From Myxococcales bacterium (lineage in GTDB: Bacteria; Myxococcota_A; Polyangia; Polyangiales; Houyiibacteriaceae): DNA of 64,000 bases. The position numbers and the translations under genes were made by a program. The notes below the pieces were generated by a model, which was not told where the DNA came from, did no database searches, and saw only the letters and a program-made list of their open reading frames with translations. The DNA is taken from assembly GCA_019637115.1 (NCBI GenBank), contig JAHBWH010000019.1:1-64000 (forward strand). The letters run 5' to 3'. This document shows, piece after piece, positions 23,513-32,893 of this stretch; position 1 is the first letter of the stretch; each line of letters starts with the position of its first letter.

Positions 23513-25978
23513 TCAGGCCCGCGACTCGGCCCCGCCGAGGCGACGCGAGGTCTCGTTCTCGCCGAGCAAGGCGGTCTGCTCTTCGAGGCGCTCGTCGAGC
23601 ACCCGCCGCCACCGCGCGGGCAGATCGCCGAGCTGCTGGCAGCGGGTGACGGCCTCCGGCTCGTCGAGGGCCGCGAGGTAGAGCACCAGCTCGACCCGCC
23701 GCGCGGGCTCGTTTGGATGCGCCTCGACGGCGACGCGCGCGAGGCCGACGGCCTCGCGGAGCGCTTCGCGCGACGCCTCGACGTCGCCCGCCCCGTGCGA
23801 CGCCACGGCGAAGGCGTGGTGCATCGCGGCGACCTCGGGGAAGCGCTGCAGCGCGTCCCGCGCGGTCGCTTGCGCGGCCTCGAAGCGCCGGGCGCGCACC
23901 AGGACAACGACCTTGCGGTAGAGGGCCTCGCCGAGGGAAGCCTCGACCTCGATGAGCGCCTCGAGGTCGCGCAGCGCGTCGTCGAAGCGCTCGATGGCGA
24001 CGTAGACCCGCGCGCGCTCGAGCCGAGAGGCGTGGTGCTCGGGGCTGGTCTCGAGGGCCTGGTGCAGATCCGCGAGCGCCTCCATCGGCCGGCCCTGGTC
24101 GAGCAGCACGCTCGCGCGTCCGGCGAGCAGGCTCGCGTCGGCGCTGCGCTGGATGGCCGCGTCGAAGCGCGCGAGCGCGTCGTCGAGGCGCCCGAGCCGC
24201 CGCAGGGTGTCGGCGAGGCCGGCGACGGCGCGGCGATGCTCGGGCTCGAGGTCGAGGACACGCTCGAAGTCGGCGAGGGCCCCCTCGAGCTCGCCGAGCT
24301 CGGCGCGCGCCTCGCCGCGGCCGAGGAGCGCGAGCGGCTCCGCGCCGTCGAGCTCGAGCGCGCGCTCGAAGTCGGCGATCGCGTCGGCGGGGTGGTCGAG
24401 GCTCGCGTGGCACTCGCCGCGGCGCACGTAGCCGAGCGGGTTCGGCTCGCTCTCGAGCGCCTTGTCGAGCGCGACGAGGGCCTCGCGGTGACGACCGAGG
24501 AGGCGGAGGGCGTTGGCGCGACCGTAGATGGCGTTCGTGTGCTTCGGCTCGTACCAGAGCGCCTTGTCGTAGTCGTCCAGCGCCTTCGCGGGCTGCTCGA
24601 GCGCGACCAGCGAGTCCGCTCGCATCCGGAGCAGGCGCGCGGACTTCGGCTGCTTCTGCAGCAGCCAGTCGAGGTCCGCGATGGCGTCCTCGTGCCGCTC
24701 GACCTTCTGGAGGCTGCGGGCGCGCCCCTCGCGCGCCCAAGGGTAGTCGGGCTGCAACGTGATGGCGCGGTCGAAGTCTTCGACCGCCTCCTCCTCGCGG
24801 CCGAGCATGTGGTAGGTCTCGCCACGCGACGCGAGCGCCCACGAGTAGTCGGGCTTCATCTCGATCGCCCGATCGAAGCCGGCGATCGCCTCGAGGAAGC
24901 GCTCCATCAGCCGGAGCGTGTCGGCGCGATGCGCGACGGCCCAGCTGTCGGTCGGGTCCCGCATCAGGAGCTTCTCGAAGTCCATCAGCGCTTGCTCGTA
25001 GCGACGCAGCTCGACGAGGGTCTCGGCCCGGCGGCCGAGCGCGAAGGGGTTGGTCGGATCGAGCGCGATGGAGCGGTCGAGATCCTCGATGGCCTTCTCG
25101 TAGCGGTGCATCTCGAAGAAGACCATGCCGCGGTTCGCGAGCGCCCAGGCGTAGCGGCCGTCGAGGTGGATCGCCTGGCTGAGGTCGGCCCACGCCTCGT
25201 CGAGCCGACCCGTCGAGCGATAGGCCGCGCCCCGGCTCGCCCACGCCCAAGCGTTGGCGGGGTCGAGCGCGATGGCGCGCGAGAGGTCGCTGGTGGCGCG
25301 CCCGAGGTCACCCTGCAGGCGGAGCAGCTCGCCTCGCTGGGCCAGCGCCCACGGGTAGTCGGGCTGCAGCTCGATCGCGCGGTCGTAGTCGGCGAGCGCC
25401 TCGTCGCGACGGTCGAGGATGGACTTGCTCTTGCCGCGCGAGGCGAGGACCCACGAGACGTCCTTCTCGAGCTCGAGCGAGCGGTCGAAGTCGGCGATGG
25501 CCTCCGGGTGGCTGCCCTTGAGGCGGAGGGCCTCGCCGCGCGTGGCGAGCACGGCCGCGCGCTCGGGCTCGAGCTGGTGGGCCTTCGTGAGGTCGGCGAT
25601 GGCGTCGTCGTAGCGGGCCTCGTCGAGGAGGACCTCGCCGCGCCGGAAGAGCGCCCACGAGTAGCTGCCGTCGAGGGAGATGGCGGCGTCCAGGTCGACG
25701 AGCGCGAGCGGCCGATCGCCGAGGCGCGCGTGGGCGTCACCGCGGCTCGCGAGCGCGAAGGCGTAGCGTGGGTCGGCGGCGATGGCCTGGTTGAGGGTGG
25801 TCACGGCCTCGCGGTAGCGGCCGAGACGGCGGAGCGCCTCGCCCTTCTGCCCGAGCGCCTCGGTCTGACCGGGCTCGAGCTGCAGGACCCGGTCGAGGTC
25901 TGCGAGGGCCGCCTCGTTGCGGCCGTGCTGCATGTGCTCCTTCGCGCGGAGCAGGAGCTTGTCGGCGGTGTCGTCCAA
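23513..25978 (-). CDS. large tetratricopeptide-repeat protein
   Basis: The 821-aa product consists almost entirely of about twenty 34-residue TPR units (pattern WALAxRGELLRLQGDxxxA and DFDRAIxLxPDYPWA), beginning near residue 5 and becoming more divergent after residue 600. There is no signal peptide or enzymatic domain, so it is probably a cytoplasmic protein-protein scaffold. The repeats between residues 130 and 420 are so similar that recent internal duplication is likely. It is transcribed leftward, away from the 170-aa gene. Confidence 0.88.
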   Translation of the reverse strand: MDDTADKLLLRAKEHMQHGRNEAALADLDRVLQLEPGQTEALGQKGEALRRLGRYREAVTTLNQAIAADPRYAFALASRGDAHARLGDRPLALVDLDAAISLDGSYSWALFRRGEVLLDEARYDDAIADLTKAHQLEPERAAVLATRGEALRLKGSHPEAIADFDRSLELEKDVSWVLASRGKSKSILDRRDEALADYDRAIELQPDYPWALAQRGELLRLQGDLGRATSDLSRAIALDPANAWAWASRGAAYRSTGRLDEAWADLSQAIHLDGRYAWALANRGMVFFEMHRYEKAIEDLDRSIALDPTNPFALGRRAETLVELRRYEQALMDFEKLLMRDPTDSWAVAHRADTLRLMERFLEAIAGFDRAIEMKPDYSWALASRGETYHMLGREEEAVEDFDRAITLQPDYPWAREGRARSLQKVERHEDAIADLDWLLQKQPKSARLLRMRADSLVALEQPAKALDDYDKALWYEPKHTNAIYGRANALRLLGRHREALVALDKALESEPNPLGYVRRGECHASLDHPADAIADFERALELDGAEPLALLGRGEARAELGELEGALADFERVLDLEPEHRRAVAGLADTLRRLGRLDDALARFDAAIQRSADASLLAGRASVLLDQGRPMEALADLHQALETSPEHHASRLERARVYVAIERFDDALRDLEALIEVEASLGEALYRKVVVLVRARRFEAAQATARDALQRFPEVAAMHHAFAVASHGAGDVEASREALREAVGLARVAVEAHPNEPARRVELVLYLAALDEPEAVTRCQQLGDLPARWRRVLDERLEEQTALLGENETSRRLGGAESRA

Positions 25979-26089
25979 GGGGCCTTCCTTCGAGCTGACG
26001 TCGCCCGGTTCTACCGCGTCCGCGCCCCAGGATCACGTCCCGAAGTCGAGGCGCTCGCCCGGGGGGTCGACCGTGACTACAGTACGTCC

Positions 26090-26602
26090 ATGGGAGAACC
26101 CCGCCCCAAGAAGGCGCCCGCCCGGCGGCCCCGGTCGACGGGCGCCTCCACGACGCCCGCCCGCCGCGCGGCCTCCCGCGCCCCGCGGGTCGCCGAGACC
26201 CGCTCGACGACGGCCGCAGAGACCCGCTCGCCGCGCGAGACGCCGCCCACCGAGATCCGCTCGCCGCGCGAGGCGCCGCCCGCGAAGGGGACCGAGGACA
26301 TCGTCCTCGTGCACGGCAAGACGGAGGACGGCGCGCTGAAGATCCTTCGCAAGAAGGGCGACGAGCTGAGCGCTGGTGAGCTCCGGCCGGTCGAGGAGGG
26401 CAAGCCGCTCCGCGGCAACCTCTTGCGGCTGCGGCCGCGCGAGGACCTGCCCTTCGTCGCCGACGTCGAGGAGGAGATCGACCTGTCGTCCGCGACCCCG
26501 ATGACGAGCACGGGTCCTGCGAAGGTCGCGACGACCTCCTACCGCAAGGGCTGGGACGGCATCTGGGGCAAGCGCAAGCGCACCGACCCGACCCTGAACT
26601 GA
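26090..26602 (+). CDS. 170-aa protein with disordered basic N terminus
   Basis: The first 70 residues are Arg/Pro/Ala/Thr-rich and contain the short repeat RSPREAPP/RSPRETPP. The C-terminal 100 residues form a folded domain with DIVLVHGKTEDGALKILRKK and a tail YRKGWDGIWGKRK. The basic tail suggests nucleic-acid or ribosome contact, but I recognise no family. The ATG at 26090 is chosen because upstream sequence in the same frame is antisense to the TPR gene. Confidence 0.65.
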   Translation: MGEPRPKKAPARRPRSTGASTTPARRAASRAPRVAETRSTTAAETRSPRETPPTEIRSPREAPPAKGTEDIVLVHGKTEDGALKILRKKGDELSAGELRPVEEGKPLRGNLLRLRPREDLPFVADVEEEIDLSSATPMTSTGPAKVATTSYRKGWDGIWGKRKRTDPTLN

Positions 26603-26718
26603 CGCGGCGCGCGGGACGCATCCTCCGTGTGACGGGATGTCGGAATGCGGGATGCGCCTCGCACCTCGCGCGTCGCGAACGCCCCTGACGGACGGCCTCA
26701 CTGCGGCGTCGGACCGGG

Positions 26719-27204
26719 TCAGTCCCGGAAGTTCGTGTAGCTGAGCGGCAGCCCGAAATCCTCGCCCCTCAAGAAGGCGATGCACTCCTGCAGGTCGTCC
26801 TTCTTCTTGCCGGTGACCCGCAGCGAGTCGCCCTGGATCGCGGCCTGGACCTTCAGCTTCGAGTCCTTGATCGACTTGACGATCTCCTTGGCCTTGTCGG
26901 TCTCGATGCCCTCGCGCAGCTTGATCAGCTGACGGTAGGTCGAGCCGCCCGCGGGCTGGATCTTCTGCGGGTCGAGGCTCTTCAAGCTGACCTTCCGCTT
27001 GATCATCTTCTGCTCGAGCACGTCGCGGGCGCCGTCGATGCGCCCCTCGCTGCTCGAGCGCAGGACGATCCCGTCGTCGGTCAGCTCGACCGTGCTCCCG
27101 GTCCCCTTGAAGTCGAAGCGCTGGGAGAGCTCGCGGCTCGTCTGGTCGATCGCGTTGACCACCTCCTGGCGGTCGAGCTTGCACACCACGTCGAAAGAGG
27201 GCAT
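26719..27204 (-). CDS. yajQ: YajQ-family nucleotide-binding protein
   Basis: The 161-aa product matches YajQ throughout. It has the N-terminal MPSFDVVCKLDRQEVVNAID, FDFKGT near residue 32, KRKVSLKSLDPQ, and the C-terminal LQECIAFLRGEDFGLPLSYTNFRD region. YajQ proteins bind nucleotides, and some act as cyclic di-GMP effectors through interaction with transcription factors. Length and ends are exactly those of the family. It stands alone between convergent and divergent neighbours. Confidence 0.95.
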   Translation of the reverse strand: MPSFDVVCKLDRQEVVNAIDQTSRELSQRFDFKGTGSTVELTDDGIVLRSSSEGRIDGARDVLEQKMIKRKVSLKSLDPQKIQPAGGSTYRQLIKLREGIETDKAKEIVKSIKDSKLKVQAAIQGDSLRVTGKKKDDLQECIAFLRGEDFGLPLSYTNFRD

Positions 27205-27450
27205 CGACGCGAAGGTACCCCGACTGCTCGGAAGTTCAACGCGCTCCTCGATGCCAGCGACGTCGCCTGCGTGGTGACGCCGCGAGGCGAGCAAAACGTG
27301 GCCGGTCAGACACGAAGGCGCCGCTTCCGAGCCGCGGCCGAGGACGTCTCCTCGCTCGTTCGGCGGGACGGATCGTGGGCATTTTTCGGCACGATCGGGT
27401 CCTCGTGGCCGAGCGCTCGCGGTGGCCCGCTCCTTGAGAGGTCGAGCGGC

Positions 27451-28194
27451 ATGACCCGCCTCGCCCTCCTGACCCTCGCGCTCCTCTGCGTCTCGAGCAC
27501 CGCGTCCGCCACCACCGAGCCGTCGCCGCGCGCGCCGGAGGCGGGGGAGGTGCGCGACGAGCTCGGCGCCGTGGTCGCTTCGGCCTCGACGCGTTTCCGG
27601 ACGCGAGGGCGCCATCGAGACCGCGCCGTGAACGTCGAGCTGGCAGCGAAACTCCTGGACGGGGCCACCCTCGCCCCGCACGAGGTGCTGAGCTTCAACG
27701 AGCGGGTCGGGGAGCGGAGCGCCGCGCGTGGCTTCCGGTTGGCCCCCGAGCTCGCCAACGGAGAGCTGCGGCGCGGCCTCGGGGGAGGCGTCTGCCAGGT
27801 GTCGAGCACCCTTCACGTCGCCGCGCTCCGGGCGGGGCTCGAGATCGTCGAGCACCGGACGCACAGCGTCCCCGCGCCCTACGTGGACCCCGGCCTCGAC
27901 GCGACGGTGTCGTGGGGACGCATCGACTATCGGGTGCGTAACCCGCACGACTTCCCGGTGCGCGTGCGTGCCGACTCCACGGGTGGCGTGCTCCGCGTCC
28001 GGATCGAGGGTGCGACGGAGCTCCGGTACGAGGTCCACACCGAGATGGTGCGAGAGCTCCCACCCCCCGCGCTCGACGAGGCCGGCGACCCATCCACGCA
28101 GGGACGACCCGGCCTCGTCATCCGGGTCGTCCGCGTGAGCCCGGAGGGGCGGCGCGAGGTGATGCTCCGCCGATACGCACCTCGCGCCGCGTGA
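27451..28194 (+). CDS. secreted VanW-family protein
   Basis: The 247-aa product has a signal peptide (residues 1-20) and a VanW domain recognisable by GGGVCQVSSTLHVAAL and the downstream HRTHSVPAPYVDPGLDATV motif. VanW proteins are envelope proteins of unclear biochemical role, first noted in vancomycin-resistance clusters but widespread elsewhere; no other van gene is nearby. The next gene on the same strand starts 279 bp later. Confidence 0.88.
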   Translation: MTRLALLTLALLCVSSTASATTEPSPRAPEAGEVRDELGAVVASASTRFRTRGRHRDRAVNVELAAKLLDGATLAPHEVLSFNERVGERSAARGFRLAPELANGELRRGLGGGVCQVSSTLHVAALRAGLEIVEHRTHSVPAPYVDPGLDATVSWGRIDYRVRNPHDFPVRVRADSTGGVLRVRIEGATELRYEVHTEMVRELPPPALDEAGDPSTQGRPGLVIRVVRVSPEGRREVMLRRYAPRAA

Positions 28195-28473
28195 CGTCGC
28201 TGCTGCGGATCGCGACCAGGCTTGCACACGAGGTGCGAGGTCGCTGCGCTCGAAGCGCGAGCCCCGCCGCTCGATCGACGCCGATCGGCGGGATCTCGAG
28301 GTGGCCCGGGACGTGCTTGGGAGGTGCGTGGTGGCGCGCGGAGGTGGTCCTCGTGCGCGTCTCGAGGGCTCGTGGCCCGCGAGAGAAGAGGAGCCGGCGC
28401 AGAGCCGGCGAAGAGGCCCGGCGTAGGGGCCGACACATCGAGGCCTGCGGGCCGTGACGAGGATGGGGGGACG

Positions 28474-30708
28474 ATGAGCAGCTGGCAGTTCGGATACATC
28501 GACCGGAGCGGAGAGCTCGTGGTGCCGCGCACGCTGCGCATGGCGCAGCGCTTCGAGGACGGCTTCGCGGCCGCGGCGCCCTTCGACCGCGACCAGTTCG
28601 GCATCCTCGGCCCGACGGGCGCGTGCCTCGTCGAGCCGGTGCTCGACTACCTCGGCGCGCGCTCGAACGGCGCGCTGGCCGTCAACGTCGGCGGCCAGTG
28701 GGGCGACGGCCGCGTGAACGGGGGGCGCTGGGGCGTGGTCACGGCAGAGGGCCTCGTCATCGCCCCGCGATGGGAGGACCTCGGGGCGCTGGGCGACGGC
28801 TTGATGCCGTTCATGGAGGCGGGTCGCTGGGGCTACGCAAACCTCCGCGGCGAGATCGTGATCCCGCCGAGCTTCGAGTGGGCAGGCCAGTTCGTGGATG
28901 GGCACGCGCCCGTCGCGGTCGGCGGCCGTGACCGCTACCTCCGACCGGACGGCAGCTTCGCGATGGAGGCCTCATTCGAGCGGGCCTCGAGCTGGTCGAG
29001 CGGCCGGGGCCGCGTGAAGGTCGAGGGGCAGTGGCGCCTCGTGGACGGACAGGGCGAGGAGCTCTCGGAGGGCTTCGACGAGATCTGGCCGGTCGTCGAC
29101 GGCATGGCGCAGGTGCGACGCGGGGATCGCGTCTCGTTCATCGGCGTCGACGGGCGCCTGCTCACGCCCGAGTGGTTCGACGACGCCCGCGTCTGGGCGG
29201 ACGGTCTCGCGCCCGTGCGGCGCGGGAACGACTGGTTCTTCCTGCGCGCGACCGGCGAGCTCCTGGGCCCTTATGCGGTGGCGATGACGCCCAACGAGGG
29301 GCTCGCGCGGTTCGTACCACGGGATGGTGAGGTCGGGTTCCTCGACGCCAACGGCGCCGTGGCGATCGCGCCGACCTTCGAGACGGCGCAGGGCTTCACG
29401 GAGGGGCTCGCGCCGGTGAAGCGCGAGGGGAAGTGGACGTGGGTCGACCGCGAGGGACGCGAGATCGCGCCGCCTCGCTTCGACCACGCGGGCGTGTTTG
29501 GGCGCGATGGGCTCGCCGTCGTGCGCGTCGGTACACGCTTTGGCCTGGTCGATAGGGAGGGCCGCGAGGTCGTCGCGCCGCGCTTCGACGCGCTCGACAA
29601 CATGAGCGGCGGCCTCGCCCGCGCGCAGCAGGCCGACTGGCCCTCGGGGCCGCGCACGCCGCCCGCGGCTTGGGTCACGACGCCCGCCGAAGGGCTCGCG
29701 TTTCGGGGCTTCGACGACGTCGGCGCCTCCGATCACGTCCGCGCGATCCTCTGCTTCGAGCCGACCGCCGACGAGCAGACGCTCGCGCGCGCCTCGCGCA
29801 TCTACAACCTCTGGAAGACCGCGATGGAGGCGCGCGCGGACGGCGCCAACGTGATCGTGGGCGAGACCTGGCTCGTCAGCTACGCGCTGGCGTTGCGCCT
29901 GACGAACATCCCCGATCCGATCCCAGCGCTGCACGCGCTCGTCGCGGAGCTCGTGGCGATCGGTCTCCCGATCAAGGAGGCCGTCTTCGGGGCGTTCCGC
30001 GACGATCCCTCGCACCCGCGCGAGTGGAACATGCTCTCCAAGGTCATCCCCGCCGTGCCCCATCCGGACGACCCGCGCGGGAGCTGGTGGTTTTCGACCT
30101 GGGACGAGTATTGGGACGCCGTCTGGAGTGGGGATCGGCCGCCCGCGAGCGAGTCGTTGCAGCACCTGCGCGCGGGGCGCTGGAACCCTCGGACGCGGAC
30201 TCACGTCTTCGACGAGCGCATCTTCTCGCTGCACCACCCGACGGTGCGGATCGCCTACGGCGTCTACCAGGACCAGGGCATGTTCGCCCCGCCCGCCACC
30301 ATCGACACCGGGCGCCGGGACGCCGTGCAGGCCGCGCTGGACGCGGCGCTCGCCTCCACCTTCGATCGCTCGCGCATCTGGGTCTTCCCGGGCAACCAGC
30401 AGTGGCGGCCGCCCTTCGTGATGGACCGCGACTGGAAACACGCGATCGAGGTGATCGAGTGCCGTGGCCGCCGCGGCTACTACTTCGCGTTGGACGCCGC
30501 GCCCTTGCTCCACGACGTCGGCCCGGAGGCGTTCCGCTACCGCGAGCCCGAGCTCATGGGCGCGCTGGCGCGGGTGATCGAGCAGACCGGCCTCGCCCCC
30601 GTGATCCTCTGGCAGCGCTTCGGCGACCCGCTGAACCTGCCCTCGATGGCTGGCGCGGCGCACCCGATGAACCCGTCCTTCTATTTGATCGAGCTCTGGG
30701 AGCCCTGA
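28474..30708 (+). CDS. WG-repeat protein fused to an unknown C-terminal domain
   Basis: The 744-aa product starts with MSSWQFGYIDRSGELVVP, the first of about eight WG/KWG beta repeats spanning residues 1-400 (for example GKWTWVDREGREIAPPRFD). Residues 420-744 form a different alpha/beta domain with SASDHVRAIL-type helices and many Trp (SWWFSTWDEYWDAVW), which I cannot assign. No signal peptide is present. GGGGGG six bases upstream supports the ATG at 28474. WG repeats are generally binding platforms; the C-terminal domain may hold the specific activity. Confidence 0.8.
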   Translation: MSSWQFGYIDRSGELVVPRTLRMAQRFEDGFAAAAPFDRDQFGILGPTGACLVEPVLDYLGARSNGALAVNVGGQWGDGRVNGGRWGVVTAEGLVIAPRWEDLGALGDGLMPFMEAGRWGYANLRGEIVIPPSFEWAGQFVDGHAPVAVGGRDRYLRPDGSFAMEASFERASSWSSGRGRVKVEGQWRLVDGQGEELSEGFDEIWPVVDGMAQVRRGDRVSFIGVDGRLLTPEWFDDARVWADGLAPVRRGNDWFFLRATGELLGPYAVAMTPNEGLARFVPRDGEVGFLDANGAVAIAPTFETAQGFTEGLAPVKREGKWTWVDREGREIAPPRFDHAGVFGRDGLAVVRVGTRFGLVDREGREVVAPRFDALDNMSGGLARAQQADWPSGPRTPPAAWVTTPAEGLAFRGFDDVGASDHVRAILCFEPTADEQTLARASRIYNLWKTAMEARADGANVIVGETWLVSYALALRLTNIPDPIPALHALVAELVAIGLPIKEAVFGAFRDDPSHPREWNMLSKVIPAVPHPDDPRGSWWFSTWDEYWDAVWSGDRPPASESLQHLRAGRWNPRTRTHVFDERIFSLHHPTVRIAYGVYQDQGMFAPPATIDTGRRDAVQAALDAALASTFDRSRIWVFPGNQQWRPPFVMDRDWKHAIEVIECRGRRGYYFALDAAPLLHDVGPEAFRYREPELMGALARVIEQTGLAPVILWQRFGDPLNLPSMAGAAHPMNPSFYLIELWEP

Positions 30709-30823
30709 GGCGCCCCTCGTAACCGCTTCTTGGTCCGGGGAGGCAGGGAGCGGCTCGAGGGGCGGGCTCGCAACCCGGCCCGAGAAGCGGCTCCGCTTCG
30801 ACTTCCGCTGCGGACGTCTCCCC

Positions 30824-30893
30824 GTCGTGGGTGGGCCTCCGGCGGGGTCGTGGGTGGGCCTCGCGCGTGAGTGGGCCTCGCGGCGGGTCGTGC
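30824..30893. repeat. about 22-bp tandem repeat
   Basis: Three imperfect copies of GTCGTGGGTGGGCCTCGCGC lie between the convergent WG-repeat and AstA-like genes. No conventional terminator is visible. Confidence 0.75.
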
Positions 30894-30927
30894 TGCGGGG
30901 CCCACGAGCGAAGCCGGACCTCGGTGC

Positions 30928-31953
30928 TCAATCCAGCGGCAACACCCACACCGCGGCGCCCTCGTGGAGGCCGAGGCGCTCGGCGACCTCCGGGTCGATC
31001 GTGACCCGATCGTCCTCGGGCGCGAAGGGCGCCGCGATCGCGCGGAACCACGGCGAGGACTCGTGCTCGGTCGCGAAGAGCGCGCGGCGCGTGCTGGTCG
31101 GCGCGCCGAGCGCGGCCGTGGCGACGTAGGCCCGCTGCACGAGGCTGACCTCGGCGGTCGGCGCCGTGAAGTGCGGCCCGCCGTCGAAGGGGTCGATCCG
31201 CTGCACGTAGCGGAAGCCGATCCGGCGCAGCATCTTCTCGACCCCCTTGGTCTGCGGGCCGACCTCGCCGATGACCCCCTGCGCCTCGTCCGAGAGGAGC
31301 GAGGCGTAGATGTCCCCCTCGGGGAAGAGGCCGCGGATGAACTCCTTGTTGCGCTTCGAGAGCTTGTCCGCGTCGCGATACGTCATGTCCGTGAAGCGAC
31401 GGCCGACCGCCTCCCAGAGGTGGGAGGTGCCGTCGGGCTCGAGCGGCGGGAGCAGCTCCGCGAGGAGCTCGTCGCGGAAGAGCGAGCGGCGCATCGCGAT
31501 GAAGAGGAAGCGGACGTAGCTGATCTGCAGACCGAGCTTGTCGGCGACGCGGCGATACGCCGGGTTCATGACGAGACCGCCGATCTCGGTGGGACCGTCG
31601 TACGAGTAGCCGATCGAGAGCACGCGGTGGACGAAGTGCTTGTCGAGGGATTGGCTGTAGCGCTCTTCGGTGCGTACCTGGAAGTAGATGTAGGGGGCGT
31701 CGCGTCGCCCGAGCTGCGCGACGATGAGCGACGTGCCGATCGCGCGGTCTTCTTCGAGGTCGCGGAGCACGAAGCGGTACTCGCGCTTGGCGGGCTCGAT
31801 GAGGCCGGCGAAGCTCCGCTCCGAGCGCTCGATGATCGGGGCGATCTCGGCGGGGTCGTGGGGGAGGTTGACCGAGTCGAGGAAGCTCGCGAGCTCGGCG
31901 AGGTCTTCGGCGTCGTCGGGGCTCACGGCCCGGATCTCGTAACGAGGCGTCAC
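30928..31953 (-). CDS. arginine N-succinyltransferase (AstA)-family acyltransferase
   Basis: The 341-aa product matches the AstA family in length and motifs. It has YEIRAVSPDDAEDLAELA at the N terminus, YSYDGPTEIGGLVMNPAYRR in the middle, SYVRFLFIAMRRSLF, and the C-terminal GGPHFTAPTAEVSLVQRA. AstA transfers succinyl from succinyl-CoA to arginine in the ammonia-yielding AST pathway. The other ast genes are not in the window, so the role could differ. The GTG at 31953 has GAGGAG nearby and is preceded by a duplicated RBS/start segment. Confidence 0.85.
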   Translation of the reverse strand: MTPRYEIRAVSPDDAEDLAELASFLDSVNLPHDPAEIAPIIERSERSFAGLIEPAKREYRFVLRDLEEDRAIGTSLIVAQLGRRDAPYIYFQVRTEERYSQSLDKHFVHRVLSIGYSYDGPTEIGGLVMNPAYRRVADKLGLQISYVRFLFIAMRRSLFRDELLAELLPPLEPDGTSHLWEAVGRRFTDMTYRDADKLSKRNKEFIRGLFPEGDIYASLLSDEAQGVIGEVGPQTKGVEKMLRRIGFRYVQRIDPFDGGPHFTAPTAEVSLVQRAYVATAALGAPTSTRRALFATEHESSPWFRAIAAPFAPEDDRVTIDPEVAERLGLHEGAAVWVLPLD

Positions 31954-31989
31954 GTCTCGCTCCTCGGTGCCACGTCTCGCTCTTCGGTG
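31950..31989 (-). promoter_or_regulatory. duplicated RBS/start creating a 7-codon minicistron before the AstA-like gene
   Basis: On the minus strand the 20-bp segment ending GAGACGTG, containing the Shine-Dalgarno and GTG start of the AstA-like gene, is repeated in tandem with one mismatch. The upstream GTG (31973) opens a seven-codon frame whose TGA overlaps the real start (GTGA). Ribosomes loading on the first copy would therefore end exactly at the second. Confidence 0.65.
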
Positions 31990-32097
31990 CGCGCGCTCGC
32001 GGGCGCGATGGGCGTCGTGCTCCGCGGTGGCGCGAACGAGATCGCGGCGCGACTCGTCGCGAGCAGGCTCCACATGGCGGTCATTGAGGCACCATCG

Positions 32098-32378
32098 ACC
32101 TCAGAGGACGTCCGGCTCTCGAGCAGGGTCATCGCGTACGTCCTCGCCTCGGCCTCAGAGGACTTCTGGCTGTCGGGCAGGATCATCGCGTCGATCCTCG
32201 CCGAGGCCTCAGAGGAAGCTGCACGCGAGCGCTCCAGACGAGGCGACTTCTGGCCGTCGGGGAGGGTCATCGCGTAGTCCTCGCCTCGGCCTCAGAGGAC
32301 TGCTGGCTGTCGGGCAGGGTCATCGGTCCTCGCCTCGGCCTCAGAAGGACTTCCGGCTGTCGAGCAGGATGGTGACAG
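32098..32378. repeat. tandem copies of the dtd gene 3' end
   Basis: The last bases of dtd, read on the plus strand as CTCAGAAGGACTTCCGGCTG, are repeated as CTCAGAGGACTTCTGGCTG and variants. The stop triplet TCA lies at 32101, 32155, 32209, 32292 and the native 32341. Spacings are 54, 54, 83 and 49 bp. All outside copies follow the native stop codon. Confidence 0.9.
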
Positions 32379-32790
32379 GGCCCGCGACCCGCGCGTCGAC
32401 GGCCATGGTGGTGCGGAAGCGGCCCGTCGCGACCTTCAAGCCTCGCGCGCGGAGCTTCTCGACGACCTCGAGGTAGAGGCGCTCGGCTTCGGCGGGCTCG
32501 GCGGCCTGCGTGAACGAGGGGCGCCGGCCGCGGCGCACGTCGCCGAAGAGGGTGAACTGCGAGACCACGAGCACGCCTCCGCCGACCTCGGCGACGCCGC
32601 GGTCCATCTTGCCCTCGTCGCCCTCGAAGACCCGCAGACCGGCGATCTTCGACGCGCAATAGTCGACGTCGGCGGCGCCGTCGCCACGCTCCGCGCCGAG
32701 GTAGACGAGCAGGCCCGGCCCGATGGCGCCGACGACCTCCCCCCCGACCTCGACCGACGCTCTCGCCACCCGTTGCACGACGGCGCGCAT
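32341..32790 (-). CDS. dtd: D-aminoacyl-tRNA deacylase
   Basis: The 149-aa product matches Dtd over its full length. It has MRAVVQRVARASV at the N terminus, the catalytic VVSQFTLFGD (about residues 77-86), RPSF, and the C-terminal GPVT motif. Dtd removes D-amino acids and glycine mischarged on tRNA. In the usual NxGPVT motif the Asn is replaced here (RVAGPVT); the Gly-Pro pair that excludes L-amino acids is kept. It is a single leftward gene with extensive 3'-end repeats. Confidence 0.95.
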   Translation of the reverse strand: MRAVVQRVARASVEVGGEVVGAIGPGLLVYLGAERGDGAADVDYCASKIAGLRVFEGDEGKMDRGVAEVGGGVLVVSQFTLFGDVRRGRRPSFTQAAEPAEAERLYLEVVEKLRARGLKVATGRFRTTMAVDARVAGPVTILLDSRKSF

Positions 32791-32893
32791 GGCGGTGTCG
32801 TATCAGCGGCCCGTGGCCAGGTTCAACCGCCTTCTTCGCGGCGCGTGCGGGGGGCGGATGGAAGTACCCATGAACCAGCGCGCGGGTCCGCGG

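Noticed and set aside
22792-23649. 285-aa rightward ORF
   Set aside because: It begins in a tandem repeat, has Arg/Ser/Ala shadow composition and overlaps the 3' end of the TPR gene.
23717-26089. Long rightward ORF extending the 170-aa gene upstream
   Set aside because: It is the complement of the TPR gene; repetition in TPR codons keeps the opposite strand open.
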